Source: Caenorhabditis remanei
Taxonomy: Eukaryota > Nematoda > Chromadorea > Rhabditida > Rhabditidae
NCBI RefSeq assembly: GCF_010183535.1
Contig: NC_071329.1
Coordinates: forward strand, 7,130,001-7,194,000
Direction of reading: 5' to 3'
DNA: 64,000 nucleotides
Numbering within the stretch: position 1 is the stretch's first letter; each line of letters starts with the position of its first letter. Below are positions 25,701 to 38,597 of the stretch, piece by piece. The translations under genes were made by a program, and so were the position numbers. Under the pieces are notes generated by a model. The model saw only the letters and a list, made by a program, of their open reading frames with translations. It was not told where the DNA came from and did no database searches.

Positions 25701-27426
25701 TTCATTTTCATCACCCAATTTTCAGAGTTGCCTGTTCGCGTATGTTGCTGAAAACTTGTCATTGAAACTTCGTGTCCAATCATTCAACAGTATCCTTTGT
25801 CAAGATGCATCTTTCTTCGATAATCCCGTTCATGCTCCAGGAAAACTTATCACAAGACTGGCGACAGATGCTCCGAACATCAAACCAGTTATGAACTTCA
25901 CAATGCTTCAAGTCATATACTCTACATCTTCTCTCATTATCAGTCTAATCATTGCATTTGTCTGTTGCTGGCAAATCGCATCCATTGCCACTATTATGCT
26001 CTTTTTGTTTTTTATTTTAGTTTACTGGATGGCTGGTAAACTCGCAAAGGAAAATGCAGAACATATCAAAAGAGATGAAGCTGGGAAGGTGTCGTCAAAT
26101 GTTTTAAGAACACTATAACATGAACATTTTCAGATTGCCATCGAGATTATTGAAAACATAAAACCCATCCAACTTCTCACAAGTGCTAACCGATTTCTAG
26201 CTCACTACAAAAATGCTCAATCGGAAGAACGGAGAAGTGAAATGAAGAAGTCTTTCATTTATGCTCTGCACAGCGCTGTCTCGACAACATTCATGTGTTT
26301 CACATTATTCATTTGTTACTTTGTCGCAATTCACATCTTGCATTGTGGACTTGTTGACGCAAGTGATGCGTTCCGGTGAGACAATAATTGAAGTTTGAGA
26401 AAACATTGAACAATTTTAATTTTCAGAGCTATAAATGCTGTAATGATGGGTTCTCTCGCTATAATGTATTCTGGTCACTGCTTTCCAGAGTTTGTTAAAG
26501 CAAAAACTGCAGCTGGGCAACTATTCAAACTGATCAATCATCATCCTAAAACTGGAAATCAAATGAAAGGACAAACACCAGATATTGAAGGAAATGTGTC
26601 ATTTGAAAGAGTAAAATTCTCATATCCAAAGATACCAATGCATCCAATCATGACTGATCTACATTTCTCGGCTCTCAAAGGCCAGACTGTTGCTCTGGTC
26701 GGGCCATCGGGTACTGGAAAGACTACTTGTATCTCAATGTTAGAGAGATTCTATGATGTAACTGGTGGATCAGTTAGAATCGATGGACGAGACATAAGAA
26801 GACTCTCACTTCATCACCTCCGAAAACAAATTGCTTTAGTAGGTCAGGAACCTCGACTTTTTGCTGGAACAATAGCAGAAAATGTTTGTTTTGGACTGAA
26901 AAATGTGTGTGATATTGAAACTAAACAAATGTTATCTACAGTTTTTTAGGTTCCAAATGACAGAGTTCTGAAAGCATTGGATGATGCGAACTGCTCACTT
27001 TTTCTGGAATCCTTACCAGCTGGAATTGAAACGGAAGTTGGAGAAAAGGGATCTCAGTTGTCGGGAGGTCAAAAACAACGAATCGCTATTGCCAGAGCAT
27101 TGGTCAGGAATCCAAAGATCTTGCTGCTTGACGAAGCAACATCTGCATTGGATTCAGAATCTGAAAGGGTGAGTTTTTTAAAAGGAAAACTTTCAGAAGC
27201 CCGTAATGCTTTTGTGTTTCAGGTCGTACAGGAAGCACTAGATCGTGCTCGCAGAGGTCGTACTTGCATCACAATTGCACATCGTTTATCATCCATTCAA
27301 AATGCGGATCTAATTGTTTACATAGATCAAGGAAAAGTACAAGAAGCTGGAACTCATACCGAGTTAATTTCGCTCAAAGGAAAATATTATAAGCTTTTCG
27401 AAAAGCAGAACCTAAAAATGGATTGA
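22796..27426 (+). CDS. P-glycoprotein, full-size ABCB transporter
   Basis: This multi-exon gene encodes two membrane domains and two ATPase domains in the order TMD1-NBD1-TMD2-NBD2, the layout of P-glycoproteins that pump lipophilic compounds out of cells. The start is ATG 22796 followed by a charged cytosolic segment. TMD1 runs over exons up to about 24330. NBD1 (24413-25222) has Walker [11 protein letters not shown], a QEP Q-loop, signature [15 protein letters not shown] and Walker [14 protein letters not shown] linker ([15 protein letters not shown]) leads to TMD2 (25400-26500). NBD2 has Walker [20 protein letters not shown] and [12 protein letters not shown], and ends at TGA 27424-27426. 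All catalytic motifs are intact on both sides, so it should be a working transporter. A position on chromosome II would fit pgp-11, but I cannot tell it from other pgp genes by eye. The short intron at about 25221-25265 separates NBD1 from the linker. Confidence 0.92.
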
Positions 27427-28955
27427 TAATTCTTATTTGTACCGTTTGGTTACGAATCGTATTTCATCTTTCTAATCCTATGAATAAATTGGCATATTTC
27501 GATTGGACATAAATTTAGAACCACTCACACAATTTAGAAAAACAGGAAAATCACAAGAAAAAACATCAAATCAGAAATACTTGCTCAAATTGAGCTGGTT
27601 AGAAATATTTTTCATTTTCTATTCAAAAATTTTGGGAAAAATGAAAATTTCTGAAAATTCTGCTGCTTTTTTTCTCTTTTAGAGTATAGCTATTCCAAGA
27701 AAAATGTTAACAAACAAAACGACGAGAATAGTTCTGTGTATGTCACGCAGAAAAGTTAAATTGGAAAATATCAAATTTTCCGAGTAAATGCATGCCCAAT
27801 TTCAAAAAATGTTCTACTTTTCTGATTTGAGATAACCGAAGTTGTTCAAAAGGTCTCCATTCACAGAATATATACTAGACTCTAACTCAAGATGCTAGAT
27901 AAAACTTATGGAAAAAAATAAACAGAAAACGGATAAGCTTGAAACTTTCCAGAAATTCTAATTTTTCTCAAAATTTCTTAACTGAAAATATTGAAGAAAT
28001 ATCTCTAACCAGCTCAATTTTAGACAAATATTCCGAATTTGACGTTCTTAGTTTGTTATTTTCTCGTTGTTTCTGTCCTGATGGATAAACAACAAACTTT
28101 CTTCTTGAGCTAGACTTCAAAAGTGCTAATTATATCAGAATTCGTTCCCGCATCTCACCAATTCGTCAGGTGGCACATCACGTGACAGACATAATATCAC
28201 TTATCATCTCTCCTCTTTTGTTCTGAATTCTCATTCAATTTCCAGCAGCACACTTCAGCATCAGATAAAACGATTTCGTCACTGAGTCAGAAGCGGATGA
28301 AGAATACATTTTCTTGTTATATTTCCGTCGAATTGTTGCGTTTTGCTACAAAATTTGAGTGGTTTTGGAGAATTTTCAAAAAACCGAATCAAAATCCTAG
28401 ATTGGATACAAAAAGGGTATTATGGTTTGAAGAGATTTTGGGCTGGATTCCAGATCAAAAACACTTCTGACTTTTCAGTTTTTGACGCTGGTTTCCCTGA
28501 ATTTGCTTCATTTTTGAAACCAGAAATTTTTTCTGGCGTCAGTTTGCTTTGGTGGAAACTATTGCAAGTTTTTGAATAACCAATTATGTTCCGCATACTT
28601 GACAAAGTGATTGAGAAGAATCTCGTAAAGTAATTTATAAACATTTTGAATTCTGTAGCTCGTTTTGAAAAGAACAATTTATCTGAATCTCAAATCTTAA
28701 TCTGCCTATTTCAGTGTTATTATAGATAACTTTTAAAAGTCTAACTGGCTCATACTCATTTTGCAAACCAATTCTAATGAAGCTATCCCCGGAGACTCAT
28801 TTGATCACTGATTTAATTTGAACTTTTCAGTCGTCTCCAGCTTTCTATCACTTTTCAGCCAAAATTACAAGTTCCAACTTTCTCTTCTCGCTTCTCCCAA
28901 CATAATTGTCACTTTTGGAGGTATACTTCTCTTCTAAGCTTTCCCGTCTAGAAAT
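27427..28955. other. Intergenic region with a large palindrome
   Basis: It holds the 3' end of the ABC transporter gene (AATAAA near 27483), a palindromic element (listed), and presumably the promoter of the Sra-type receptor gene. The open frame at 28343-28579 has no domain or splice context. Confidence 0.5.
27568..28040. mobile_element. Palindromic repeat element, about 470 bases or more
   Basis: The left arm AAATCAGAAATACTTGCTCA followed by AATTGAGCTGGTTAGA is matched by the inverted right arm TCTAACCAGCTCAATTTTAG ending at 28040. Weaker pairing extends outside to about 27540 and 28080 (ACAGGAAAATCACAAG against CTCGTTGTTTCTGTCCTG). It has no coding capacity. A target duplication could not be fixed. 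Confidence 0.7.
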
Positions 28956-30672
28956 ATGTCCATTTCATCTCCTAACTCTTCTGACATTCCTTTTCTTGAT
29001 TCAAATAATCCCAGTTTTGTGGCTGATATTCCAGTAGACATGGCAATCATCAGTTCTCAAAATCGAACATGTGCAAGTGAAACTCTTCTGGAGTCATATC
29101 GATCTCCGATCTATACTCTACAAATTATATTCAACTGTCTTATTCCAATTGCTTCAATGTTTTTCTTGGGAAAAGCAACATATCAACTGTGCACTCAATC
29201 TATCATACAGTATTCTACAAGAGTTTTGCTTATTACAACAATTATGTTTGCCGCTTGTCATCAAGCTGCTTATTTCAGTTTCAAAGTGAGCATCAGTTTA
29301 TTTTCTTATTTTTATGTATGTTCGGTTATTAAACGGAATAGTTTTGGAGTCGAAGTCCAACAACGTCTTCCATTGATGTGTAGAACTCTTTGGAACAGTC
29401 AATGATAATTTTCTCGACAGAACGGCTGAAAATCATCAAACGACTACTTAGCAATACTGCTGATTTGCATTCATGATATCAATTCTGATCTCATTAATAG
29501 TTAAATGAAAACCGAAGAACATTAAACTTATTTGTTTCAGAGAAAAATACAGTTCTGGTTCCGCAACAATCACTCTAAACAACATTCCCAACAAATTTCC
29601 AGATCGATCTTCTCCACACAATGCTCTTCAAACTAAGTGATCCTTGTTTTCTCCAACGATCTTCCTATGATTGTCGATTCATTTCTTTTGCATCTACTGC
29701 TGGAAACTGTGGAATGACGCTGACCCAATTAGCCATGTCGATTGATAGAGCATTGGCATTGACTTTCCCCAAAAGTTACTACAAATTGAAAGCTCTTCCT
29801 GGATACATCATGGCTTCTGTTGTGGTATGTTCTTGATTTCACATACCCAGTACAACAAACGAGTCTTTTCAGATTGTTCTAAGTTTCTCCATCTGGTTTC
29901 TTCTAACAATAAATGACCCTCTAACCGGTTATCTCAATCATTGTGGTTTCTACCCATCGTACTCTACTGCGAACTTTGAAAGTATGCTTGATGCTACTAT
30001 GGTAATAGCAACTCTCAATCTATTCTTCGATTGTGGATTGATGTACTATGCAAGACAACAGATACGTTGGAAGTAAGTGAGCAGATCAGAATGAGACATT
30101 TCAAATCAGAAAATGTTGAAAACAAGAAATTGAAATGGCCGCCATTGGATAATAACATGATTGAAGTTGTTTTGTATGTTCTTTTGAAAATGATAATATT
30201 TGTCTAAAAAGTGTTATACAATGTTTTCAAGCAAGATCAAAAGTTTAGAATTTTCAAAAAAATCACGGATGCAATTTTTCAGACGATCATACCAATTCTT
30301 GAATCGATTCGAATCCAGAATTTCATTAAACTGCACCCAAGCAGTATTCGTCATATCGGTCTGTGAATGCCTGTCATTTGCTGTTTCCTCAGGTCTTATG
30401 AAATTGCTCATGTTTGTTGGAAATTATATATCAACAGTCACCTACTCCACGTTGCTTTCTCTGTTCTATGTGAGTTATACTTATTTTAAGGGGGCATATT
30501 TCAATTATCCTGTTTTCAGACTTCTCCATACTCATGTCTTCTTCTGCCAATTCTGATTAGTAAAGTTTTGGTGTATATCAAAAATCAAAGAACAATCGGA
30601 ATCCTTTCATTGCGAAATGAGAAGCAAGACCTGGAGGAGCATCACAAGAGAATGAAAATGGCTTGGAAATGA
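28956..30672 (+). CDS. Sra-type serpentine chemoreceptor (7TM GPCR)
   Basis: Five exons (28956-29286, 29603-29825, 29873-30074, an exon starting near 30281 and ending near 30470, and a last exon from about 30522 to 30672) join in frame. The protein begins with a long extracellular N-terminus. Hydrophobic segments follow: LYTLQIIFNCLIPIASMFFL-like helix 1, then VLLITTIMFAACHQAAYF, IMASVVIVLSFSIWFLLT and others. Features of nematode Sra receptors are the Cys near the N-terminus before helix 1 (CASETLLESYRSPIYT), the DPC and DC pair in the second loop, the segment NDPLTGYLNHCGFYP after helix 4, and the SYQFLNRFESRISLN block before helix 6. Such receptors usually sit in sensory neuron cilia. The ligand is unknown. 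The second intron is long for the gene (29287-29602). The tail is short and charged, ending EEHHKRMKMAWK. Confidence 0.8.
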
Positions 30673-33600
30673 TTTCGTCTAGAATAACTTTTTTCGGATT
30701 TGTTTGAAGTTTGAGAGTATATAGGTTGTTGAATAAATAGAATAAAAGTGAAACAACTCACAAACAACATACATCTAGACTAACAGACAACCGAACGTCC
30801 TTCTACTAAACACCAGATGACGTGACCGTAGTAAGACAAAGGAATCGCTTGTTGACAGTTATGGCAATTCCGGCCCATTTACCGTTCTCTCCCTCATTCC
30901 ACATACCGGTTCACCTTTCATCCCTCCAAACAAAACCAGTTTATTTCTCTTTTCCACCAATCGAATCCACCAAAACTGACATGCGCCATGTCATGTGTGG
31001 CTCATTAGCTCAGATGACATGGATTTCGGGGGGAACGACGCCAAAGAGAGAGCCGCCCGTCTTCTATACCTGTTCCAACTCATCAATCACATACTTCGAG
31101 GACGACGCGTTCGCTTTCCGTCGCCAAAACGAAAAAGTTTACATAAGGGTGTTCAGCCATTTTTTGTACATTTGAAAAATGGGAAAGCGCCAAAATCATC
31201 ACCCATTAGAGTGCGTGCGTGCCCTTGAGAGAGTGCCGCGAACGTAATTCATCTTCATTTTTCACACTGTTCTCGCGCCGATTGAGATAAAGGAGTGAAG
31301 GAGGAGAGAGACATTTGAACTTGAATTTGAAATATGGTATCGTTTTTGGAGAAGAGAAAGATATTTGAAAGTTAATTGACTGTCGAAACTACTGTAGTTG
31401 ATTTTATGGTTTATTGCAACGTCATAAATGATGAACAGGCGCTTTCTGAAGTGACATCTGCTCTGGGAGCTTCTGTGACACTCGTTGAGAGGGAAGGATG
31501 GTACAATCGTAAATCTATTATTACCCAGAGTGGTGATTTGTGACTTGTGACTGACTCTCCTGGTACAATTGGTACTAACATTGGCACAGTGTTACCCAAG
31601 TATGTCACCGGTTACACCATGGGCGACAATCCCACCAAATGCACATCGGACAAACAAATATCAGACCATGATTTACCGGAATTTTTTAGTATGCCCCGCT
31701 CTTTATAATCATAGCCTTACATGTTTCTCTTGTTTCAAACCAGTTTTTTCTCCAAGGTTACCCCAATTCCATCTTATTCACCCGCCTCAATTATCCGCTT
31801 CTTTATCCTCTTACGGTACGGAAGGCAACGAAAAACCGAGCACCTGCCCATTTCCTCTGCTTTTACCCGCAGGCAATATAGGCTTCATTTGAATGCAACA
31901 GATGCTCAGCGAGGTCCGTTTCTGTGATGTCTCTCCAATCAGCATACTATTTCGACGGAGAGCCGGATGACCGATTGGCCACGAATAAATAGAGAGATGT
32001 ACCGTGATGGGGTGGAAGACGAACAACGGATCGTATTTTTCATTTGTTTATGATTAATTCTGAAGATATGTAGATATGCACACGCAGTCAGTCAACCAAC
32101 CGGTGTCACTCGATACGATGACGGATTAATGACAGAATATCGTTTGTCAGTTCATAGCATTGTTTGAATTTTTGAAGAAGAAGAAGAAGCTGAAGTTGGG
32201 TTCTAAAGTTGGGGAGATGATGGGAAATCCAGATTCATTTTTCAGGCACTGGAGATACTGCCACCCGACTGAAACTACGAGATTCAAAGATCTTAGCACC
32301 CCGTTAGGTAAATAAAAATGGCAGATCAATTTTGAGTTCAGACCTGGCTGTCAATTCTTATTTTACAATTAGAGTCACGTTTAATTTGAGATGGTGCCAC
32401 CATGTTTCAGATTTTGATCCAGATTCGATCTCAAACTTGGCATACCTACAGTACCATCTCCTCCTATTGCTGTAGCTATAAAAATGTACACCCGATCAAA
32501 TCAAACATCCCGAAGGTGTCTGTTAAAATCCATCCCGCAAAATCCTGGGAGACGATAAGAGTTCTTCTTCTTCTTCATCTCCTTCATCCCCTTCATCCAC
32601 AAAAAGAGAAAAGATGGCGCATTGTAGATATCCCCCTTTCTCTTCTCATCCCTCTCATTACCATATCGATGATCTCGGAGGGATATTCGGATGGATTTTC
32701 AAATTCTGCTTGTGTCGTTCCCGCAAAATGAAATACAGAAACATGAAAAGAGATTGGAGAAGCAGACGGTGAAATGGTGTCGAGGCGCGCGCGAAAAATG
32801 AGACGAAATGAAAGGGAATGGTGTATTTATTTGAGGTGAAAGGATAGGGAATACTGGGAGACAAAGAGACAGAATGTGCTCTCTGGGAACATTGGTCCTT
32901 GTGAAAGTTCTTGCGCAACTAATTGAGATACTTATGTTCCTCCTCCTTGATGATGACCTACTATTATCTTTCTGCTTCGGAGACAGACCTCTCCCCACGA
33001 ACGGGGGCTCTTCTTTTTCCGATTGTCTTTAAGATTGAATCTTTACAATGTTAGTGATATGCGTCATCTGTACATACAAAAAGGTGTTTTTTGGTTCTCG
33101 TTTTTTTTTGGCGGGAGAAGACAGCAGGCCGACAGACCATTCAAGGACAGGACGGGCGGCTCTTCTCACTTTCATTTTTTGAGTGAAAGAAGAAAAAGAG
33201 AGAGAGAGAATGAGGAAATTTCGGTTTGAAAAATGTAGCAATTTTTAAAGGCTTATTAGTTTTAAATTAGGATTTTTAAACGTTGATGAATTTGATCAGA
33301 GAAGCTAAATTCGAACAGATTTTTTCCGACTTCAAAAAATGGATTTTCGAGGCAGCGGCCTATTTCTTGAGATTTCATATCATTCAGAGTTAGTCTTTCT
33401 TTATGAAAAATTCAACATCTAAATTCTGACAAAAACAATTTTGAAATTCAAATATTTGATTAGGCATTCTTTCCCCCGTTTGGGAAGACCGTAACCTTCA
33501 ACTTGTTGGTTTTCAGATCGCTGCATGACTTCTGACTAGAAAACGTCAAATTTCGAGATTTCATTCAAATTGTATGAATTAGTTAGAAACATTTTTGAAT

Positions 33601-34522
33601 CCTGAATTCCGAGGAATCAGAGTTTTCAAAGTCTCAAAAATCCATATTTTTGCACAATTTCAGATTCCAGACCATCTCAATAACCGTCTAGATCTTTCAG
33701 AATTTCCGAAACCTTTACAACTCCAAAATTTTTTGAAACATCTGAAATTTCTTTCCTTGAAAATGAAAAATGTTTTGGAATATATGTCCTGTTTTCATGT
33801 CAACATCCGACTTCACTTTCCCATATCAAGATCTGTCAGCTCTCCCTGCTATCTCAAAACAAAAGATTGAGGACCTCCTACCATCCCTTCAGATACCATC
33901 AAAAGTTCCCATATTAATGACCACTCTCTCCTCCTCAATTACTACTACTCTCCCTCTCGAATCGATACATTTTCCCTCACTTACTGATAACACCTGAACC
34001 TGAAAACTCAGCGGGGCGCCCATCGCCATTACTCCTCTCATTTTGCCTCTCCATTCGAAAATTCGAAGGGCGCGAAGCGTTTCTCTTCGTTTCTCTCTCC
34101 TCCACCAACAACAGGCAGCAGGTGCCCCGCCTTTCCGTCTTTTTTCCTCTTCTCAATCGCGCACTATCTTCTACACTATGCCCTCGTGTCCGCCCTCTCT
34201 TTAGACTGTCTTCTTCTTCTTCCTCTTCTTCTTCTTGTTCCTAGGCACACCTCCTACCCGCACCAATGCCCTCACACCATACACCAATCGCCCGGAGGTT
34301 AATCCCCTCCGCTCGTCTCTCTCTCTCTCGTTTTTTGCTTATGGTGTTTACGCATAGTTATGTATAAGTTCCCATGAGGAATCATTTTGTTTGAGATGGG
34401 ATACGGTATTCAGAATTTCAGATTTCAAAATTTTCGTTTCTCTTCTTTTTCTGCGTTTTCACTTTCTTACAAAGATTTCCTGATTTTCAGATCCCACTGG
34501 TAGTTGAACTCGCCACAAAGAA
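30673..34522. other. 3.8 kb region upstream of efl-3
   Basis: No supportable gene was found on either strand. The part near 33970-34330 is pyrimidine-rich, with (CTT)n near 34207-34240 and (TC)n near 34313-34331, and probably contains the efl-3 promoter and outron. Motifs of the form TTTSSCGC and near matches occur at 32789-32796 (reverse) and 33107-33114 (TTTGGCGG). Confidence 0.5.
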
Positions 34523-36914
34523 ATGAATCACAACGGGTCTGCACATGCAATCTTCCTGAATATTGAGGCTAACAAGGAGAATATCCCACCGGGAGCCGAA
34601 TTCAAAAAGGTAGGTTGTGCTACTTGTGCAATACAGTCTTTCTCAAAGTTCATGAAACCGGAAGGAAAGGAAAATTTAAAAAGTTTCATTTTCCAGGACT
34701 CATTCGTCCTCCCGGAGCCACGTGTCAACCGCTCAACAGATCCAGACCATGACAGCCTGATCCCGTCCCCAGTCCCTCGACCATCTCCTGCAACATCTCA
34801 ACTTTCAGACGCCTCATTCCTCTCGCAAGGTACGTTTTCTTATTCTTATTTTTTATTATCGTACTGTATTCCCTTCCAAAAACGCGAAAACTCTCACAAA
34901 CATGTACCGGTCATCTCTGATAACAGACACTCACTTTTGACCGTTTCTCTCGCCTCTCTCCCGTTAATTCGTACTATTTGAGGGCTCAATGGGGGTTATT
35001 AAGTGAATAGTTTTTGACAGGTTACACACTGGCACATTCATGTTACATTTCAAAATCGTATAGTTGAAGGGGAGTATTTTAAAATGGGTGACCTACTAGA
35101 TAACGGTCAAAAAGTGCAAAGTGGTCAACACGAAGTGCATGCCCTTTTATAAAATAATTTGCAGATGGAGCAACGGTCACTACGAGTGCCGATGAGGCAG
35201 AGGATGATCTGGAATGCACGTCGAGAAAGGAGAAAAGTTTGGGATTGTTGTGTCAGAGGTTCTTGATTGCTATCAATGAAGAGACAACTGGATCACCGAC
35301 TAACGAGGTTCATCTGGAAACGGTGGCTAGGAAAATGAGTAAGATCTGGTTCTTAGTTCTCAGATTTTTGAGCGATTCCATATTTTCAGGCGTTGAAAAG
35401 CGAAGAATTTACGATATTGTCAATGTGATGGAGGCTCTGGACGCTATGCAGAAAACCAACAAATCCTACTATAAGTGGCAAGGACTCGAATTACTTCCAA
35501 AACTTATGTCTGAGCTGCAGGTATTTCTATATCAATCATGAATCTCATCTGAAATCTCAGCTTTTTCCAGAACGAAGCAATCGAGGAGGGCCTACCAGAG
35601 CGTGTTCTGCGAGTCGAGCAAGCCATGTGCTCATTCACTGAATTGGCTTCTCCACGTGGATCGAAGCCTGGTGGATCCAAGGATACTGTCGGCTCGTTTG
35701 TCGGTGGAAGCACCACTTCAACACCAACCACTCCAAGCACTTCTTTCGATTCAGTGACCGTGAAGACGGAGTTATTGGAAAAAAGATCGAGAGTGGACAC
35801 ACGAGACAGACAGGGACGAAACTCGTTGGCTCAGCTGTGCAGACGCTTTTTGATGGTCTTGTTGAGTAATCCAGTGAGTTTTTCTTTAATTAATAGCCCA
35901 GAGAGTATTGAATTTCATCTCCTGATACTCAACCTTTGTAATTTTTTCAGAAAAATGTCCGAAAAGTGAGTCTCGACGTCGCCAGCACAGTTCTCATCAA
36001 AGACCCAGAAACCGAAGGATTTGAGCCGCCAAGCAGAAGCCGGTGCAGAAGACTTTATGACATTGCCAACGTATTAGTTGCTCTCGGACTCATCAAAAAG
36101 GTGCACTATCTATTTGGAACGAAGAAGATCCCTCTCTTCGTCTACTGTGGACCTGAACCAGATGAGAACGCGTCGTTTGACGTCTTCCAATCAGTTGAGC
36201 GCCTTCTGAGCAGCCCTCAAAACATCCCACAAACTCCAATCATCAAGGCACAAACCGACAAAATAGTACAGCAACTTGCCGGTTTTGGAAAGAGAACTTT
36301 GTCAGAGCAAAACTTGGCCAAGAGAACTGGAAACACTCCAAAAATGGCGAAGATGAAGTCAGAAGCGGTTCCGATATCGCCTATGCCTGATGAGAGTAAA
36401 CTGTTTATGTTCGCAGAGTTGGCAGCTGTTGCAAAGTATCAAGAGGATATTGCAAAGTTTAGGTAGGTTATTTGAGATGTCGGTTCAAAAAATAAACATT
36501 TATTTTTACAGGAGTCTAATGAGACCAGTAGCTCCAATGGCTCCAATGATTTCAACGCCACCACCACAATCCTCCCAGCAACCAATCACTCCTTCAGTGG
36601 TTCCGCCACTTCCAATGGCGCCGCTCCAGATTCCAGACTTCACCAAGCTCCCTCCACTGGTTTTCCCATCAATTCCGAACAACAACACGAATTTCTCATT
36701 CTCGGACTACGCACCTGCTCCGCCAACACTCCGACCGCTGGTCTCACAGATGACGTTCCGACCGGAGTGTTTCGATGATAAACCAAAACATTTAATGTCG
36801 AATATTCTGGGAGACTCAAGAAAATATCAAAACAGTCAGAACACTTTCGAACACACAACATCATCTGCATTCCAGGTTGTGACCAAGAAAGGGGAGAACA
36901 CCCGGCCAAAGTAA
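34523..36914 (+). CDS. efl-3: E2F7/8-type transcription factor with two DNA-binding domains
   Basis: Seven exons (34523-34609, 34697-34829, 35165-35338, 35390-35520, 35571-35873, 35951-36462 and 36512-36914) total 1743 bases and give 580 residues. Two winged-helix E2F domains are present. The first starts at KSLGLLCQRFLIAI and continues EKRRIYDIVNVMEAL. The second starts at RNSLAQLCRRFLMVLL and continues RCRRLYDIANVLVALGLIKK. Both keep the RRxYDI(V/A)NV recognition helix. There is no DP-dimerisation leucine zipper or marked box, as expected for atypical E2Fs that bind DNA without DP and repress cell-cycle genes in the nucleus. The C-terminus is Pro-rich (PPLPMAPLQIPDFTKLPPL). The start ATG 34523 gives MNHNGSAHA and lies about 25 bases after a TTTTCAG site. 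The stop at 36912-36914 overlaps a perfect donor-like AAAGTAAGT, and an alternative last exon at 38493 is possible (listed separately). Confidence 0.9.
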
Positions 36915-38492
36915 GTGTCTTTTCATATAATAAGGACGGGGGAACGTCTTCTGTTCGGATGACGTCATTTCTATTGGAGAGCAGACGGGGGGTATTATTG
37001 CGCAATGGGTGAAGCTTGCGCAATTGGAACATTTTGTAATGTTGGATAGTGAAAAAGAAGGAGAGATGAGCATCTTTTCACACTATGCAACTGGTGGCGT
37101 AATACCTTCAGGTAGCATCAGATTCGCGGATTGTCTTGGACAGTTTTTGAGATATGAGGGGTTGTTCAGAGTAGTCTCGCGGATTTGAACATGGGCACTA
37201 TTTGTGCAGTGTAACCTGAAACTGAGTAGATAAGAAACTGTAGGGGTCACCTCCGAATTTCAATACTTTTCAACAGTTGCCTCTCTTTTTACAGTAGCCC
37301 GCACGTTTTTGGGTGAGAAAACTTTTTGGCGACGGTGTGAGAAGATAGAGAAGATGAAACTGAGATGGGCGCTGGTAGATTAGGATCTGCGCCAACACAC
37401 TTCACCCAACTACCACGACGACGCTTTTTGAGTGACAACCACACCATAAATTTTGGTGCGTAAATAGGGAGAGAAAGAGAGGATCAAGTTACCGTATCTA
37501 ACTATTTAACTACTTTTTCCTCCCCTACTATTCCATCATTTTGCGTGCACATGACCTTCCTCCTTCTGTCTTCTTTTCTGTCTTTATGGCGGTATGCAAA
37601 GAATAACAAAAAGGAAGAGAAGATGGAACGACGTCTTCTTCTAAAGAGAAGAGGGTGGCTGATTGCACAAGCATCAATGAGGGAGAGTGAAGAGCCCTCT
37701 ATTCGGAGTTGCGTAACTTGCGCGAGGGCATACAGGCGGCAGATGAAGAGGAACAGGCTATTCTATTCCATTTTATGGGTATTTTATGTGGGTGGGATGA
37801 GATAGAAGACATCACCATGTGTTGTTATTTGTTTCTCGTTTTTCAAATTCCCGCGAAATTGGACACATGTTGTGACCTGGAATTAAGATTTTGGCGCATT
37901 ACACTCTTGGTTATCACTAGGTTATCAGTAGAAAATGACCAATGCGTGATGTTTGATTAGCGTTTCTACACACATGCCCGAATGCCATCTTGTATATACA
38001 TATAGGAGACGAAAATGTCACAGGAAGACGGGTTACATAATTGGGTAAACATGTTACAAAACTATGTGGAGAGACCGGGTCAAATAGGGAATGGTATCGG
38101 GAAAAATGGGGAACTATGTAGTGGACATCTGGATGGGTGGGGGTACATATCTAACTCATAACGATTACTGTAAATTTAGATTCCTGTAATTTCCGAATTA
38201 CAGGAATCTATTTCCGAAGTTTGGAAATCGGGACGTCCGGGCGGACATTGAAAATAAGCACCCATAAAAATCGCTCGTTATGTCAGACTGCACTGAATAA
38301 TGTTTGGCAAGTATACAGACATCTGGAAATCCGGTCAAGGAGAAAACACTATTTCTTCATTCCTTTTTTTCTATAAGTGAGAACAGAAATCCAAACTATT
38401 GGGGGAAAGTTAAAAAGGAAAACAGAAACATTTTAAAAACAGAGATAACGGGACATCTATAGTTCTTTATTCTAATTTTCCTCATTTTTCAG

Positions 38493-38597
38493 AAAAGTCT
38501 TTGGAGAAATCCAGAATCTCCAATAGTCCTCCCTACACCAGCCACGTCTTCTCCTCCTTCTTTCCACCCATCTGAACGAATTCCTTCTCATTTCTAG
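38493..38597 (+). CDS. efl-3: Possible alternative last exon of efl-3
   Basis: After a CATTTTTCAG acceptor, a 35-codon frame starts SLWRNPESPIVLPTPATSS (after one Lys), runs through SFHPSERIPSHF and ends at TAG 38595-38597. It joins in phase 0 to a CAG/GTTGTG donor at 36875 inside the last efl-3 exon, replacing the short VVTKKGENTRPK tail. The joined frame totals 1809 bases, 602 residues. The Pro/Ser-rich composition continues that of the efl-3 C-terminus. The surrounding DNA is pyrimidine-rich, which alone produces Ser and Pro codons, so this is a prediction, not a firm call. Confidence 0.45.
   Translation, partial: KSLWRNPESPIVLPTPATSSPPSFHPSERIPSHF

Noticed and set aside
34200..34335. CTT and TC runs taken as a possible functional repeat array
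   Set aside because: Simple pyrimidine tracts are common in Caenorhabditis outrons and upstream regions; no unit structure beyond that was seen.
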